NCBI GenBank assembly: GCA_029465975.1 | Contig: CM055737.1 | Coordinates: forward strand, 12,159,959-12,223,958 | Direction of reading: 5' to 3' | Length of the DNA: 64,000 nt | From: Dallia pectoralis | Taxonomy: Eukaryota; Chordata; Actinopteri; Esociformes; Umbridae | Shown here: positions 1-13,262 of the stretch, in pieces | How the letters are laid out: each line of letters begins with the position of its first letter | How positions within the stretch are numbered: position 1 is the stretch's first letter | The notes under the pieces: generated by a model | What the model was told of the DNA's origin: nothing | Seen by the model: the letters and a program-made list of their open reading frames with translations, nothing else | Databases searched by the model: none | Program-made: the position numbers and the translations under genes

Positions 1-316
1 CTGTCTGTCTGTTACTGTCTGTCTGTTACTGTCTGGCTGTCACGGTCTGTCTGTTACTGTCTGTCTGTCACGGTCTGTCTGTTACTGTCTGTCTGTTACT
101 GTCTGTCTGTTACTGTCTGTCTGTCACTGTCTGTCTGTTACTGTCTGTCTGTTACTGTCTGGCTGTTACTGTCTGGCTGTTACTGTCTGTCTGTAACTTT
201 CTGTCTGTTACTGTCTGGCTGTTACTGTCTGGCTGTTACTGTCTGTCTGTAACTTTCTGTCTGTTACTGGCTGTTACTGGCTGTTTACTGTCTGGCTGTA
301 ACTGTCTGGCTGCTAC
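1..316. repeat. 14-bp minisatellite (GTTACTGTCTGTCT)
   Basis: About 20 imperfect copies, some with GGCT in place of GTCT. The array is cut by the left edge of the window. A short telomere-like CCTAACCTAACCCTAACCC follows at 338-356. Confidence 0.9.
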
Positions 317-365
317 AGCTTCTCCTATCCCTGCCCCCTAACCTAACCCTAACCCGCCACCTATT

Positions 366-800
366 CTTGCCTCCACTTCTCTTCCTCCTCCCTCCCACTC
401 TCGATGCCTCCTTCTTCATGCTTGCCTCCCCCTCTCCCTCCCTGCCCTCCTCTCTCCCTCCCTCCCTGCCTCCTTCTCCCTCCCTGCCCTCCTCTCTCCC
501 TCCCTCCCTGCCTCCTTCTCCCTCCCCTGCCCTCCTCTCTCCCTCCCTCCCTGCCTCCTTCTCCCTCCCTTCCTCCTTCTCCCTCCCTGCCCTCCTCTCT
601 CCCTCCCTCCCTGCCTCCTTCTCCCTCCCTGCCCTCCTCTCTCCCTCCCTCCCTGCCTCCTTCTCCCTCCCTGCCCTCCTCTCTCCCTCCCTGCCTTCCT
701 CCTTCTCCCTCCCTGCCCTCCTCTCTCCCTCCCTCCCTGCCTCCTTCTCCCTCCCTGTCTCCCTCCCTCCCTGCCCTCCTCCCTGCCACCCTCCCTCCTG
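366..800. repeat. Pyrimidine-rich minisatellite (CTCCCTCCCTCCCTGCCTCC-type)
   Basis: The unit of roughly 42 bp is built from CTCCCTCC and CTGCCCTCCTCT blocks and is almost purely C/T on the + strand. It is open in several frames on both strands. The resulting Ser/Pro/Leu or Gly/Arg/Glu peptides are not genes. Confidence 0.9.
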
Positions 801-1804
801 CCGTTCCTGGCCATTAAGGTCAGACAGTCGTGCTGTGTGCAGGTGTGTAGCTGCAGAACAGTCTGGGCTCTCTGGCCTATTTTCCCTGGATCCCGATTCC
901 CGGACAACTGAGGAGCCTCAGTTCTTCCGGGCCGGACCCACACCAGCCTATAAGAGACATTTTAGTCATTTAGCAGACCTCTTATCCAGAGCCACCTACA
1001 GGGCTGTAAATCCAGACCATATCCCTCTGTCATTCAACCCAATCCAGATCCAGTCCAGTTCCCGCCTCGACCTCCTACCCAGTCCCAGTCCTGCTCACTT
1101 CAGTCCAAGTCCACTCCCTGTCCAGGCCCGTCTACTCCCAGTCCAGACTGGTCCGATGCTAGCCCCAGTCTCATACCAGACCCACCCAGTCCTGTCCTTG
1201 GTGTAACTTACCCCTAGTTCCAGCCAGTCTCAGCCCCACATGTGGTGCGTGTGTTGGTTCAGATCCACATGTAGGGGGTCTGCTGGGTCCAGAGGCAGAG
1301 GATATACCTCTAATCCCGGACGTTTGGTCACGCTCTCTGTCCACTGACAATCCCTAAATGACAGGCTCCAGGGTGGGGTGGGGGGGGGCTCATTACGACA
1401 TGTCCGACTTGTTGTTAATAATCTCTTTGTTCACACAACCAACTGTAGGGCTGTTTCCCCGCTGTCTGAAAGCAATTACAAACAACAGGAAACCAGTCTC
1501 TCCTATTTCTCTCCATCACTCTCTCTTTTCCACGGTCTATCGTGGTCACTCTTGGTCTCCAAACTCTCTCTATCTCACTTAATGGGAGCTTCTTCTTGTC
1601 AGTCTAGCTCACAGTATTTATTTGACCTGACAATTTATGCTTCGGTCATCTAATTCTTTATGTTTAATGTGTTTGTGTGTTCTTGCTTGAACATCTGTGT
1701 GCATATGTGTTTGTGTGTTTTTGTTTGAACATTTGTGTGCGTGTTTGTGTGTGTTTATTAATATTGCAGACGGTTCTATTGGTCTGTGATGTGTTTCTCA
1801 GATA
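801..1804. other. Intronic or flanking sequence, no gene seen
   Basis: Unique-looking sequence with a degenerate CAGTCC-rich stretch at about 1035-1190 and TGTGTTTG-rich text at 1660-1755. No exon of the KIAA0825 orthologue was recognised here. Confidence 0.6.
955..1008 (+). repeat. Dispersed teleost repeat fragment (TTTAGTCATTTAGCAGA)
   Basis: Contains the widespread fish motif of ATTTAGCAGAC followed by CTTATCCAGAGC and CTACAG. Related copies are at 53895-53955 (+) and 58195-58275 (-). Confidence 0.6.
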
Positions 1805-2232
1805 AGGCATATCTCCCTCTCTCTCTCTCCCTCTGTCTCTCTCTGTCTCTCTCTCTCCCTCTGTGTCTCTCTCCCTCTGTCTCTTAACACGCTCTCTCCC
1901 TCTGTCTCTGTCTCCCTCTCTCTCTCCCTCTCTCCCTCTGTCTCCCTCTCTCTCTCCCTCTCTCCCTCTGTCTCCCTCTCTTTCTCCCTCTCTCCCTCTC
2001 TCCCTATGTCTCTCTCTGTCTCTCTCTCTCCCTCTGTGTCTCCCTCCCTCCCTCTGTCTCTAATACGCTCTCTCCCTCGTTGTCTCTCTCCCTTCCTCTT
2101 ATTCTGTAACTCTCTCCGTCTTTCTCTTTTTCTCCTTTTATATTTTTGTCCCTCTTGCTCCCCTCTTTATTCTCAATCTCTCTTTCTCTTGTTTCACCCT
2201 CTCTTCCTCTCTGTTTCTTTCTCCTGTCTAAC
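1805..2232. repeat. CT-rich simple repeat before exon A
   Basis: Runs of CTCTCTCCCTCTGTCTC fade into diverged T/C-rich text up to the exon A acceptor, so the repeat also forms a very long polypyrimidine tract. Confidence 0.85.
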
Positions 2233-2241
2233 TTCACACAG

Positions 2242-2432
2242 GGTGAAAGGTGTTCCTTCTCGGTACAGATGTGGCACTACTTCTTGTCTGGCCTGCGTGC
2301 TGACCTGTGGTTGGCTGTGCCAGGCTGTGTGGGGCGGTGTGTGCTCGCTCAGGTGGTCTGTGAGAGTCTTCAGGTCCTGGTGCAGAGGTACTCCAGAGCA
2401 CGGCCGTCATACAGGAGACACCTGCAGATCAG
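2242..2432 (+). CDS. kiaa0825: KIAA0825 orthologue, exon A (first in window)
   Basis: The exon has an acceptor ...TTCACACAG and a donor AG|GTAACA. It begins on a codon boundary and ends after two bases of an Arg codon (191 nt, 63 codons plus 2). The translation opens with GERCSFSVQMWHYF and ends YRRHLQIR. The human protein has GERCSFSIQMWHYF at the same place, followed by a similar hydrophobic helix and a basic end. The 440 bp upstream are a pyrimidine-rich array that runs almost to the acceptor. The preceding human segment was not found in bases 1-2241, so the window opens inside an intron. Confidence 0.9.
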
Positions 2433-2461
2433 GTAACAGATCACACCTCATTACACCAACA

Positions 2462-4495
2462 TGACCATGGCAGCACACATTCTACTGGTTACACAATGTA
2501 CTGGTTACACATTATACTGGTTACACATTCTACTGGTTACACATTATACTGGTTACACATTCTACTGGTTACACATTATACTGGTTACACATTCTACTGG
2601 TTACACAATGTACTGGTTACATTCTACTGGTTACATTCTACTGGTTACATTATACTGGTTACACATTGTACTGGTTACACATTATACTGGTTACACAATG
2701 TACTGGTTACATTATACTGGTTACACATTGTACTGGTTACACATTGTACTGGTTACACATTATACTGGTTACACATTGTACTGGTTACACATTATACTGG
2801 TTACATTCTACTGGTTACATTCTACTGGTTACATTCTACTGGTTACATTATACTGGTTACACATTATACTGGTTACACATTATACTGGTTGCATTCTACT
2901 GGTTACATTCTGGTTACACATTATACTGGTTACACATTATACTGGTTACATTCTACTGGTTACATTATACTGGTTACACATTATAACTGGTTACATTCTA
3001 CTGGTTACATTCTACTGGTTACATTCTACTGGTTACATTCTGGTGACATTCTACTGGTTACATTATACTGGTTACATTCTACTGGTTACATTCTACTGGT
3101 TACATTATACTGGTTACATTATACTGGTTACACATTATACTAGTTACATTCTACTGGTTACATTCTACTGGTTACATTCCACTGGTTACACATTCCACTG
3201 GTTACACATTCTACTGGTTACACATTATACTGGTTACACATTATACTGGTTACACATTGTACTGGTTACACATTGTACTGGTTACACATTGTACTGGTTA
3301 CACATTGTACTGGTTACATTCTACTGGTTACATTATAACTGGTTACATTCTACTGGTTACATTCTACTGGTTACATTATACTGGTTACACATTATACTGG
3401 TTACACATTATACTGGTTACATTCTACTGGTTACATTCTGGTTACACATTATACTGGTTACACATTATACTGGTTACATTCTACTGGTTACATTCTGGTT
3501 ACATTCTACTGGTTACATTATACTGGTTACATTCTACTCGTTACATTCTACTGGTTACATTATACTGGTTAGATTATACTGGTTACACATTGTACTGGTT
3601 ACACATTGTACTGGTTACACATTGTACTGGTTACACATTGTACTGGTTACATTATAACTGGTTACATTATAACGGGTTACATTCTACTGGTTACATTATA
3701 CTGGTTACATTATACTGGTTACACATTATACTGGTTACACATTATACTGGTTACATTCTACTGGTTACATTCTGGTTACACATTATACTGGTTACACATT
3801 ATACTGGTTACATTCTACTGGTTACATTCTACTGGTTACATTATAACTGGTTACATTCTACTGGTTACATTCTACTGAATACATTATACTGGTTACACAT
3901 TATACTGGTTACACATTATACTGGTTACATTCTACTGGTTACATTCTGGTTAAATTCTACTGGTTACATTCTACTGGTTACATTCTACTGGTTACATTCT
4001 ACTGGTTACATTCTACTGGTTACATTCTACTGGTTACATTATACTGGTTACATTATACTGGTTACATAATACTGGTTACACATTGTACTGGTTACATTCT
4101 ACTGGTTACATTCTACTGGTTACATTCTACTGGTTACATTCTACTGGTTACATTCCATTGGTTACACATTCCACTAGTTACACATTCTACTGGTTACACA
4201 TTATACTGGTTACATTCTACTGGTTACACTTTCTACTGGTTACATTATACTGGTTACACATTATACTGGTTACATCCTACTGGTTACATTCTACTGGTTA
4301 CACTTTCTACTGGTTACATTATACTGGTTACACATTCTACTGGTTAAATTCTACTGGTTACACATTATACTGGTTACATTCTACTGGTTACATTCTACTG
4401 GTTACACTTTCTACTGGTTACATTATACTAGTTACACATTCTACTGGTTAAATTCTACTGGTTACACATTCTACTGGTTACATTCTACTGTCTAC
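2462..4495. repeat. Minisatellite, 14/16-bp units (ATTCTACTGGTTAC, ATTATACTGGTTACAC)
   Basis: More than 130 copies mix a 14-bp form with a 16-bp form carrying an extra AC, plus rare variants (ATAACTGG, ATTCTGGTTAC). It begins about 30 bp after the exon A donor. The 398-codon open frame here is an artefact of the repeat. Confidence 0.95.
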
Positions 4496-4897
4496 ATTAT
4501 TTCTACTGTAAAATATACCAGATTCTCTGGCCTCTTTCTGTTTTCCGTCTTGGCTGAATTTCATTGTGTTCCACTGGGCTGAACATTGCATTAACACGTA
4601 CTAAACACGTCCTGAACACTGGCCTGTATTCTACAACACCTCTCATCACCACTCACTGATGACGATGTGCAGGTCATTCCTGAAATATTGTGAGGAGAGA
4701 GGTTTGTGTGTCCTTAAATAAAGGTAACCAATGGCAACAAGGACCTTGCATGAACATTTTGTTACAACTATCAAGGAAATGCACGTATATTTCCAACTTG
4801 CAATAGAGGTTTAGAGTTCATGTTAAGGTTTAGGGAGAATTGTCCCCACAAAAAAATAACATTTTGTGCATCTACAAATTGTACAAATTCTGGCCTT
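4496..4897. other. Intronic sequence, nothing recognised
   Basis: AT-rich unique text between two arrays, with no exon-like block. Confidence 0.6.
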
Positions 4898-5745
4898 CTA
4901 GAGAGAGAGGAAGAGATAAGGATACTCAGAGTGAGAAAGAGAGTGATAGAGAGAGTGATATGGAGAGAGATATAGAGAATGATTGAGTGTGAATGAAAGC
5001 GAGAGTGATAGAGAGAGTGATAGAGAGAGTGATTGAGTGTGAATGAAAGAGATGGTGATAGGGAGAGAGTGATAGAGAGAGAGTGATAGAAAAAAGTGAT
5101 AGAGAAAGTGATTGAGTGTAAATGAAACAGAGAGTGATAGGGAGAGAGTGATAGAGAGAGTGATATGGAGAGAGATATAGAGAATGATTGAGTGTGAATG
5201 AAAGCGAGAGTGATAGAGAGAGTGATAGAGAGAGTGATAGATAGAGTGATATAGGGAGTGATTGAGTGTGAATGAAAGAGAGAGTGATAGAGAGAGTGAT
5301 AGATACAGTGATTGAGTGTGAATGAAAGAGATGGTGATAGGGAGAGAGTGATAGAGAGAGAGTGATAGAAAAAAGTGATAGAGAAAGTGATTGAGTGTGA
5401 ATGAAACAGAGAGTGATAGGGAGAGAGTGATAGAGAGAGTGATATGGAGAGATATATAGAGAATGATTGAGTGTGAATGAAAGCGAGAGTGATAGAGAGA
5501 GTGATAGAGAGAGTGATAGAGAGAGTGATATAGGGAGTGATTGAGTGTGAATGAAAGAGAGAGAGTGATAGAGAGAGAGTGATAGAAAAAAGTGATAGAG
5601 AAAGTGATTGAGTGTGAATGAAACAGGGAGTGATAGGGAGAGAGTGATAGAGAGAGTGATAAAAAAGGTGATAGAGAGAGAGTGATTGAGTGTGAATGAA
5701 AGAGACAGTGATAGAGAGAGAGTGTAGAGAGAGTTATATAGACGG
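4898..5745. repeat. GAGAGAGTGATA minisatellite with 279-bp higher-order repeat
   Basis: The short unit AGAGAGTGATAG is interspersed with GATTGAGTGTGAATGAAA blocks. Marker variants recur 279 bp apart (GATGGTGATA at 5051 and 5330; GATATGG at 5162 and 5441), showing a later block duplication. Confidence 0.9.
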
Positions 5746-6805
5746 ACACAGAGAGACGGACACAGAGATACTGATACAGAGAGATGGTTACAGAGATACC
5801 GTTACAGAGATACAGTTTCAGAGATACCGATACAAAGATACCGTTACAGAGATACCGACACAGAGAGAAGGTTACAGAGATACCGTTACAGAGATACCGT
5901 TACAGAGATACCGATACAGAGATACCGATACAGATATACAGATACAGATATACAGAGATACCGATACAGAGATACCGATACAGAGATACCGTTACAGAGA
6001 TACCGTTACAGAGATACCGATACAGAGATACCGATATACCGATACAGAGATACCGTTACAGAGATACCTATATACCGATACAGATATACCGATACAGAGA
6101 TACGATACAGAGATACGATACATAAATACCGATACAGAGATACCGATATACAGAGATACCGATACAGAGATACCGTTACAGATATACCGATACAGAGATA
6201 CCGATACAGATATACAGAGATACCGATACAGAGATACCGTTACAGAGATACCGTTACAGAGATACCGATACAGAGATACCGATACAGAGATACCGATACA
6301 GAGATACGATACAGAGATACAGATACAGAGATACCGATGTACCGATACAGATATACCGATACAGAGATACCAATACAGAGATACGATACAGAGATACCGA
6401 TACATAGATACGATACATACATACCGATACAGAGATACCGATACAGAGATACAGATATACAGATACAGAGATACTGATACAGATATACAGAGATACCGAT
6501 ACAGAGATACCGATACAGATATACATAGATACCGATACAGAGATACCGATGCAGAGATACCGATACAGAGATACCGATACAGAGATACCGATACAGATAT
6601 ACATAGATACCGATACAGAGATACCGATACAGAGATACCGATACAGATATACATAGATACCGATACAGAGATACCGATACAGAGATAGCGATACAGAGAT
6701 ACCGATAAAGATATACATAGATACCGATACAGAGATACCGATACAGAGATACCGATACAGAGATACCGATACAGATATACCGTTACAGAGATACAGAGAG
6801 TGATA
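5746..6805. repeat. 14-bp minisatellite (GATACCGATACAGA)
   Basis: About 75 units with variants GTTACAGAGATACC and GATATACAGATACAG. It directly adjoins the GA-rich array on its left. Long open frames in both directions are repeat artefacts. Confidence 0.93.
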
Positions 6806-7120
6806 GAAGGTTTCCTCTTCTTGCTGACATCAAACAGCGCTCCAACTCCAACCTCATGATTACACTTAGACATTTAAGCGTTCTGTCCGTCTGACTCCGA
6901 AGACTGACGACAGTTTTGGTTCCTGTGTAGAAATAGTCCCAATAAAAGCCCCAAAACCAATTGAGGAAACCGATTTACTGCCATTTGAACATGAAAGAAG
7001 CCTTTTCATTCATGCAGCAGTGGGAAGCCCTCCGGACCAGAACTGTCCCAGCTCGCCCAGCCGTGTTGTCATGACGTCGTGCCCTCGGTAGCGTCTCACC
7101 CTCCGTCTCCCCTCCCCCAG
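6806..7120. other. Intron sequence before exon B
   Basis: Unique sequence ending in the C-rich tract of the exon B acceptor. No other feature was seen. Confidence 0.6.
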
Positions 7121-7309
7121 GTTTGACATCACCGCGGTGCTGCTGTGTGTTGAACAGCTGATGTGGAGTGTGTGTGATAGGATGGAGTGTTATGTGTGTC
7201 CGGATCTCTCTGCGGGCTGCGATATCCGGGTGGCCTCCATCCACAGCATGTGTGATCAGCTCCTGACCACACTGGTCATAGTGACCGCTCCACTACCTCA
7301 CCTTCACAG
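7121..7309 (+). CDS. kiaa0825: KIAA0825 orthologue, exon B
   Basis: The acceptor is CCTCCCCCAG with a good pyrimidine tract and the donor is CACAG|GTACAC. The first base completes the Arg codon left open by exon A. The 63-residue product starts RFDITAVLLCVEQLMWSVC and ends TTLVIVTAPLPHLHR. Human KIAA0825 has RLDVTTILICTENMLWSVC and TTLVILTSPLTEL at these places. The exon is probably helical. The reading frame continues past the donor for only a few codons, consistent with a true exon end. Confidence 0.9.
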
Positions 7310-7418
7310 GTACACACAAACATCTGACCTCTGATACTTTGACCAGGGCTCCTACCTTCTCATGGTTTGGCAGGAGTCCAGGTGGGCTTAATGTGGACGG
7401 TTATGTCATGTCCCCTAG

Positions 7419-7637
7419 GACCTTTCAGGGCCCAGCTCGAGAAGACTCTGGCCCGGCTCGGGTCCACCCTCCTGGAGAAGACTCTACCCCGGCTCGATTC
7501 CACTCAGCTGGAGGAGACTCGGCCCAGGCTCGGGTCCACTCATCTGGAGAAGACACTGCCCAGGCTCGGGTCCACTCAGCTGGGGTGAACTGGCTTAGTG
7601 TCATCCACCCCGATTTGTTTCCCATGAAGGCCATGAG
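7419..7637 (+). CDS. kiaa0825: KIAA0825 orthologue, exon C, with coding minisatellite
   Basis: The acceptor is ATGTCCCCTAG and the donor ATGAG|GTACGT; phase is 2 at both ends (219 nt). The product begins R-TFQ, as human does (K-TFQ), and ends NWLSVIHPDLFPMKAMR, aligned with human YWVSCISHFYPSLLR. Between these conserved ends are four 12-residue units of the form EDSxPARVHSxG (7441-7584), where human has about 22 unrelated polar residues. The repeated part is therefore an in-frame expansion in a variable linker. The intron downstream enters a CA microsatellite 28 bp after the donor. Confidence 0.85.
7441..7584 (+). repeat. Coding minisatellite, four 36-bp units
   Basis: There are four tandem 36-nt units within exon C. 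They translate as EDSGPARVHPPG, EDSTPARFHSAG, GDSAQARVHSSG and EDTAQARVHSAG. Each keeps Asp at position 2, Ala-Arg at 6-7, His at 9 and Gly at 12. The unit is a multiple of three, so changes in copy number keep the frame. Confidence 0.9.
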
Positions 7638-7664
7638 GTACGTTAAAACACACAAACACAGACA

Positions 7665-7705
7665 TGGATAGACACACACACACACACAGACACACACACA
7701 CACAG

Positions 7706-7772
<67 letters not shown>

Positions 7773-7885
7773 AGACCCACACACACACACAGACCCACAC
7801 ACACACACACACACACAGACCCACACACACACACAGACCCACACACACACACAGACCCCCCCCCACACACACACACACACACACT
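7665..7885. repeat. CA microsatellite with GACC interruptions
   Basis: (CA)n is interrupted regularly by CAGACCCACA, starting 28 bp after the exon C donor and ending in a C-run. Confidence 0.95.
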
Positions 7886-8755
7886 GTCATATGGAGGCAC
7901 AGGTCTGAGTCAGGACCCGGCACATACAGTCATCCTCCTAGCTAATGCTTTACACTGTAGGTCAGTGGGTTCGGCCCAGTCTTACCTTTCTGTGGTTCTC
8001 TAATGCAACCCAGATGTGTTGGAGCAAGTAGCGGGGGTGTCACTACACTACACACAGAGTTAATGGATGCTGAAGGCATAGTCATTCTGGGTGTGAACAG
8101 AGAGGATTGAGAGGCTGTGGATTGATAAGAGTGAGTGTGTGTCTGGTTTGGGGGGGTTTTGGAATGACCTGAGATTGTGCACTCCCCACATCGCCCCGCA
8201 CCCCCACGCCCGCCCTGCACCCCCCCACACCCCCCGTTCTCACCCATATCCCTGTAATGGAGTATTTATGTGCACAATACACTCAACCCTGCATTCCCCT
8301 GCCTTTTTTCCTGAGAGGTGGAGAGCTGAAATGTGTTTATTTTTATGACCCCTGTATTTTCTTCGTGTTCTGAGATGACGGGGTACCTAGCTGTAACCAA
8401 CGGTTCCCCAAACCAATAGAACCCTAGACCTTGACTCAGTTCAGCCCCTCACATAAGTAACTGTAATGATTATTTAATAAAACAACTATAAAAACACAAA
8501 GCGCATCCATAAATCAAAACGCATTAGAGACCATGTGTGAAGCTGTCTGTTTTTAGGTTGTGTGTTTGACGTCGTAACCTGACCCTGTTCTGTGGTCGTC
8601 CAGATTTCTCAGAACAGTTATGGGTGGACTTGGTTTGGATTTGCAGCCCTGATGACATCATAAATTGTGCTGTCAGATTCAGGACTAGTGTTTCTTAGTG
8701 AAGCAGCAGGATGCCCCAACCCCCCCCATTGGGTCAAACCCCCCCTTCCCCCAAA
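7886..8755. other. Intron sequence, nothing recognised
   Basis: Unique text with a C-rich segment at about 8190-8240. No coding match to the gene. Confidence 0.6.
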
Positions 8756-10817
8756 TTGGGCCATATAAACAAACCATATACCAAACCATATACCAAACCA
8801 TATACCAAACCATATACCAAACCATATACCAAACCCTATACCAAACCATAAACCACACCATATACCAAACCATATACCAAACCATATACCAAACCATATA
8901 ACAAACCCTATACCAAACCCAATACCAAACCATATAACAAACCCTATACCAAACCATATACCAAACCATATAACAAACCCTATACCAAACCATATACCTA
9001 ACCCTATACCAAACCATATACCAAACCATATACCAAACCATATACCTAACCCTATAACAAACCCTATACCAAACCATATACCAAACCATATACCAAACCA
9101 TAAACCAAACCGTATACCAAACCGTATACCAAACCGTATACCAAACCATATACCTAACCCTATAACAAACCCTATACCAAACCATATACCAAACCATATA
9201 AACCAAACCGTATACCAAACCGTATACCAAACCGTATACCAAACCGTATACCAAACCGTATACCAAACCGTATACCAAACCGTATACCAAACCATATACC
9301 TAACCCTATAACAAACCCTATACCAAACCATATACCAAACCATATAAACCAAACCATATACCAAACCATATACCTAACCCTATAACGAACCCTATACCGA
9401 ACCATATACCAAACCATATACCAAACCCTATACCAAACCATATACCTAACCATATACCAATCCATATACTTAAAATATACCAAACCATATACCAAACCAA
9501 ACCATATACCTAACCCTATACCAAACCATATACCAAACCATATACCAAACCATATACCAAACCATATACCAAACCATATACCAAACCCTATACCAAACCA
9601 TATACCTAACCATATACCAATCCATATACTTAAAATATACCAAACCATATACCAAACCATATACCTAACCATATACCAATCCATATACTTAAAATATACC
9701 AAACCATATACCAAACCAAACCATATACCTAACCCTATACCAAACCATATACCAAACCATATACCAAACCATATACCAAACCATATACCAAACCCTATAC
9801 CAAACCATATACCTAACCATATACCAATCCATATACTTAAAATATACCAAACCATATACCAAACCATATACCAAACCATATACCTAACCCTATAACAAAC
9901 CCTATACCAAACCATATACCAAACCATATACCAAACCATATACCAAACCATATACCAAACCATATACCTAACCCTATACCTAACCCTATACCAAACCATA
10001 TACCAAACCATATACCAAACCATATACCAAACCATATACCAAACCATATACCTAACCCTATAACAAACCCTATACCAAACCATATACCAAACCATATACC
10101 AAACCATAAACCAAACCATATACCAAACCATATACCAAACCATATACCAAACCATATACCAAACCATATACCAAACCATATACCAAACCATATACCAAAC
10201 CATAAACCAAACCATATACCAAACCATATACCAAACCATATACCAAACCATATACCTAACCCTATAACAAACCCTATACCAAACCATATACCTAACCCTA
10301 TACCAAACCATATACCAAACCATATACCAAACCATATACCAAACCATATACCAAACCCTATACCAAACCATATACCTAACCATATACCAATCCATATACT
10401 TAAAATATACCAAACCATATACCAAACCATATACCAATCCATTTACCTAAAATATACCAAACCATATACTAAACCATATACCAAACCATATACCAAACTA
10501 TATACCAAACCCTATTCCAAACCATATACCTAACATATACCAAACCATATACCAAACCATATACCTAACATATACCAAACCATATACCAAACCATATACC
10601 AAACCATATACCTAACATATACCAAACCATATACCAAACCATATACCAAACCATATACCTAACATATACCAAACCATATACCAAACCATATACCAAACCA
10701 TATACCTAACATATACCAAACCATATACCAAACCATATACCTAACATATACCAAACCATATACCAAACCATATACCAAACCATATACCTGACATATACCA
10801 AACCATATACCAAACCC
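8756..10817. repeat. 12-bp minisatellite (ACCAAACCATAT), 2.1 kb
   Basis: About 170 units. Variants are ACCTAACCCTAT, AACAAACCCTAT, ACCAAACCGTAT and a composite CCAATCCATATACTTAAAAT seen at about 9457, 9617, 9677, 9825 and 10387. The minus strand is open for over 400 codons (Met-Val-Trp-Tyr repeats), which is not a gene. Confidence 0.95.
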
Positions 10818-10831
10818 TTAACATAGCCTAC

Positions 10832-11294
<463 letters not shown>

Positions 11295-13262
11295 GGCTGT
11301 GTCCTTCCCTGGTGAATAGACTGTATACTGTCTGTTACCTGACTGGAGACCTGTAACTCTGTGTCCTCCCCTGGTGAATATACTGTATCCTGTCTGTTAC
11401 CTGACTGGAGACCTGTATCTCTGTGTCCTCCCCTGGTGAATAGACTGTATCCTGTCTGTTACCTGACTGGAGACCTGTAACTCTGTGTCCTCCCCTGGTG
11501 AATATACTGTATCCTGTCTGTTACCTGACTGGAGACCTGTAACTCTGTGTCCTCCCCTGGTGAATATACTGTATCCTGTCTGTTACCTGACTGGAGACCT
11601 GTATCTCTGTGTCCTCCCCTGGTGAATAGACTGTATCCTGTCTGTTACCTGACTGAGACCTGTAACTCTGTGTCCTCCCCTGGTGAATATACTGTATCCT
11701 GTCTGTTACCTGACGGGAGACCTGTAACTCTGTGTCCTCCCTGGTGAATATACTGTATCCTGTCTGTTACCTGACTGGAGACCTGTATCCTGTCCTCCCC
11801 TGGTGAATCTGTTACCTGACTGGAGACCTGTAACTCTGTGTCCTCCCCTGGTGAATATATATCCTGTCTGTTACCTGACTGGAGACCTGTAACTCTGTGT
11901 CCTCCCTGGTGTCTGTTCCTGTCTGTTACCTGACTGGAGACCTGTATCTCTGTGTCCTCCCCTGGTGAATATTCTGTATCCTGTCTGTTACCTGACTGCA
12001 GACCTGTATCTCTGTGTCCTCCCCTGGTGAATAGACTGTATCCTGTCTGTTACCTGACTGCAGACCTGTATCTCTGTGTCCTCCCCTGGTGAATATACTG
12101 TATCCTGTCTGTTACCTGACTGCAGACCTGTATCTCTGTGTCCTCCCCTGGTGAATATACTGTATCCTGTCTGTTACCTGACTGGAGACCTGTAACTCTG
12201 TGTCCTCCCCTGGTGAATATACTGTATCCTGTCTGTTACCTGACTGGAGACCTGTAACTCTGTGTCCTCCCCTGGTGAATATACTGTATCCTGTCTGTTA
12301 CCTGACTGGAGACCTGTAACTCTGTGTCCTCCCCTGGTGAATAGACTGTATCCTGTCTGTTACCTGACTGAGACCTGTAACTCTGTGTCCTCCCCTGGTG
12401 AATATACTGTATCCTGTCTGTTACCTGACTGGAGACCTGTAACTCTGTGTCCTCCCTGGTGAATAGACTGTATCCTGTCTGTTACCTGACTGAGACCTGT
12501 AACTCTGTGTCCTCCCCTGGTGAATAGACTGTATCCTGTCTGTTACCTGACTGCAGACCTGTAACTCTGTGTCCTCCCCTGGTGAATAGACTGTATCCTG
12601 TCTGTTACCTGACTGGAGACCTGTAACTCTGTGTCCTCCCCTGGTGAATAGACTGTATCCTGTCTGTTACCTGACTGGAGACCTGTAACTCTGTGTCCTC
12701 CCCTGGTGAATATACTGTATCCTGTCTGTTACCTGACTGCAGACCTGTATCTCTGTGTCCTCCCCTGGTGAATAGACTGTATCCTGTCTGTTACCTGACT
12801 GCAGACCTGTAACTCTGTGTCCTCCCCTGGTGAATAGACTGTATCCTGTCTGTTACCTGACTGCAGACCTGTATCTCTGTGTCCTCCCCTGGTGAATATA
12901 CTGTATCCTGTCTGTTACCTGACTGGAGACCTGTAACTCTGTGTCCTCCCCTGGTGAATATACTGTATCCTGTCTGTTACCTGACTGGAGACCTGTATCT
13001 CTGTGTCCTCCCCTGGTGAATATACTGTATCCTGTCTGTTACCTGACTGGAGACCTGTAACTCTGTGTCCTCCCCTGGTGAATATACTGTATCCTGTCTG
13101 TTACCTGACTGGAGACCTGTATCTCTGTGTCCTCCCCTGGTGAATATTCTGTATCCTGTCTGTTACCTGACTGCAGACCTGTAACTCTGTGTCCTCCCCT
13201 GGTGAATATTCTGTATCCTGTCTGTTACCTGACTGCAGACATGTTACTGTAACTCTGTGTCT
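11295..13262. repeat. 62-bp minisatellite upstream of exon D
   Basis: About 32 copies of a 62-bp unit containing TCCTCCCCTGGTGAATA, CTGTATCCTGTCTGTTACC and TGACTGGAGACCTGTAACTC. Variants include TATACTG/TAGACTG, GGAGAC/GCAGAC and AACTC/ATCTC. A few copies near 11790-11930 are shortened. The array ends about 60 bp before the exon D acceptor. Confidence 0.95.

Noticed and set aside
338..356. Interstitial telomere
   Set aside because: Only about three hexamer-like units; too short to call.
2461..4451. Open frames of up to 398 codons (Gly-Tyr-Thr / Leu-Val-Thr repeats)
   Set aside because: They lie wholly in the 14/16-bp minisatellite, in several overlapping frames, with no gene context.
5696..6873. 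Frames of 290-330 codons in both directions
   Set aside because: Products of the GATACCGATACAGA array.
8618..10442. Minus-strand frames of 200-420 codons (MVWY, WFGI repeats)
   Set aside because: Translation of a 12-bp array whose period is a multiple of three and whose unit lacks a stop; no conserved protein.
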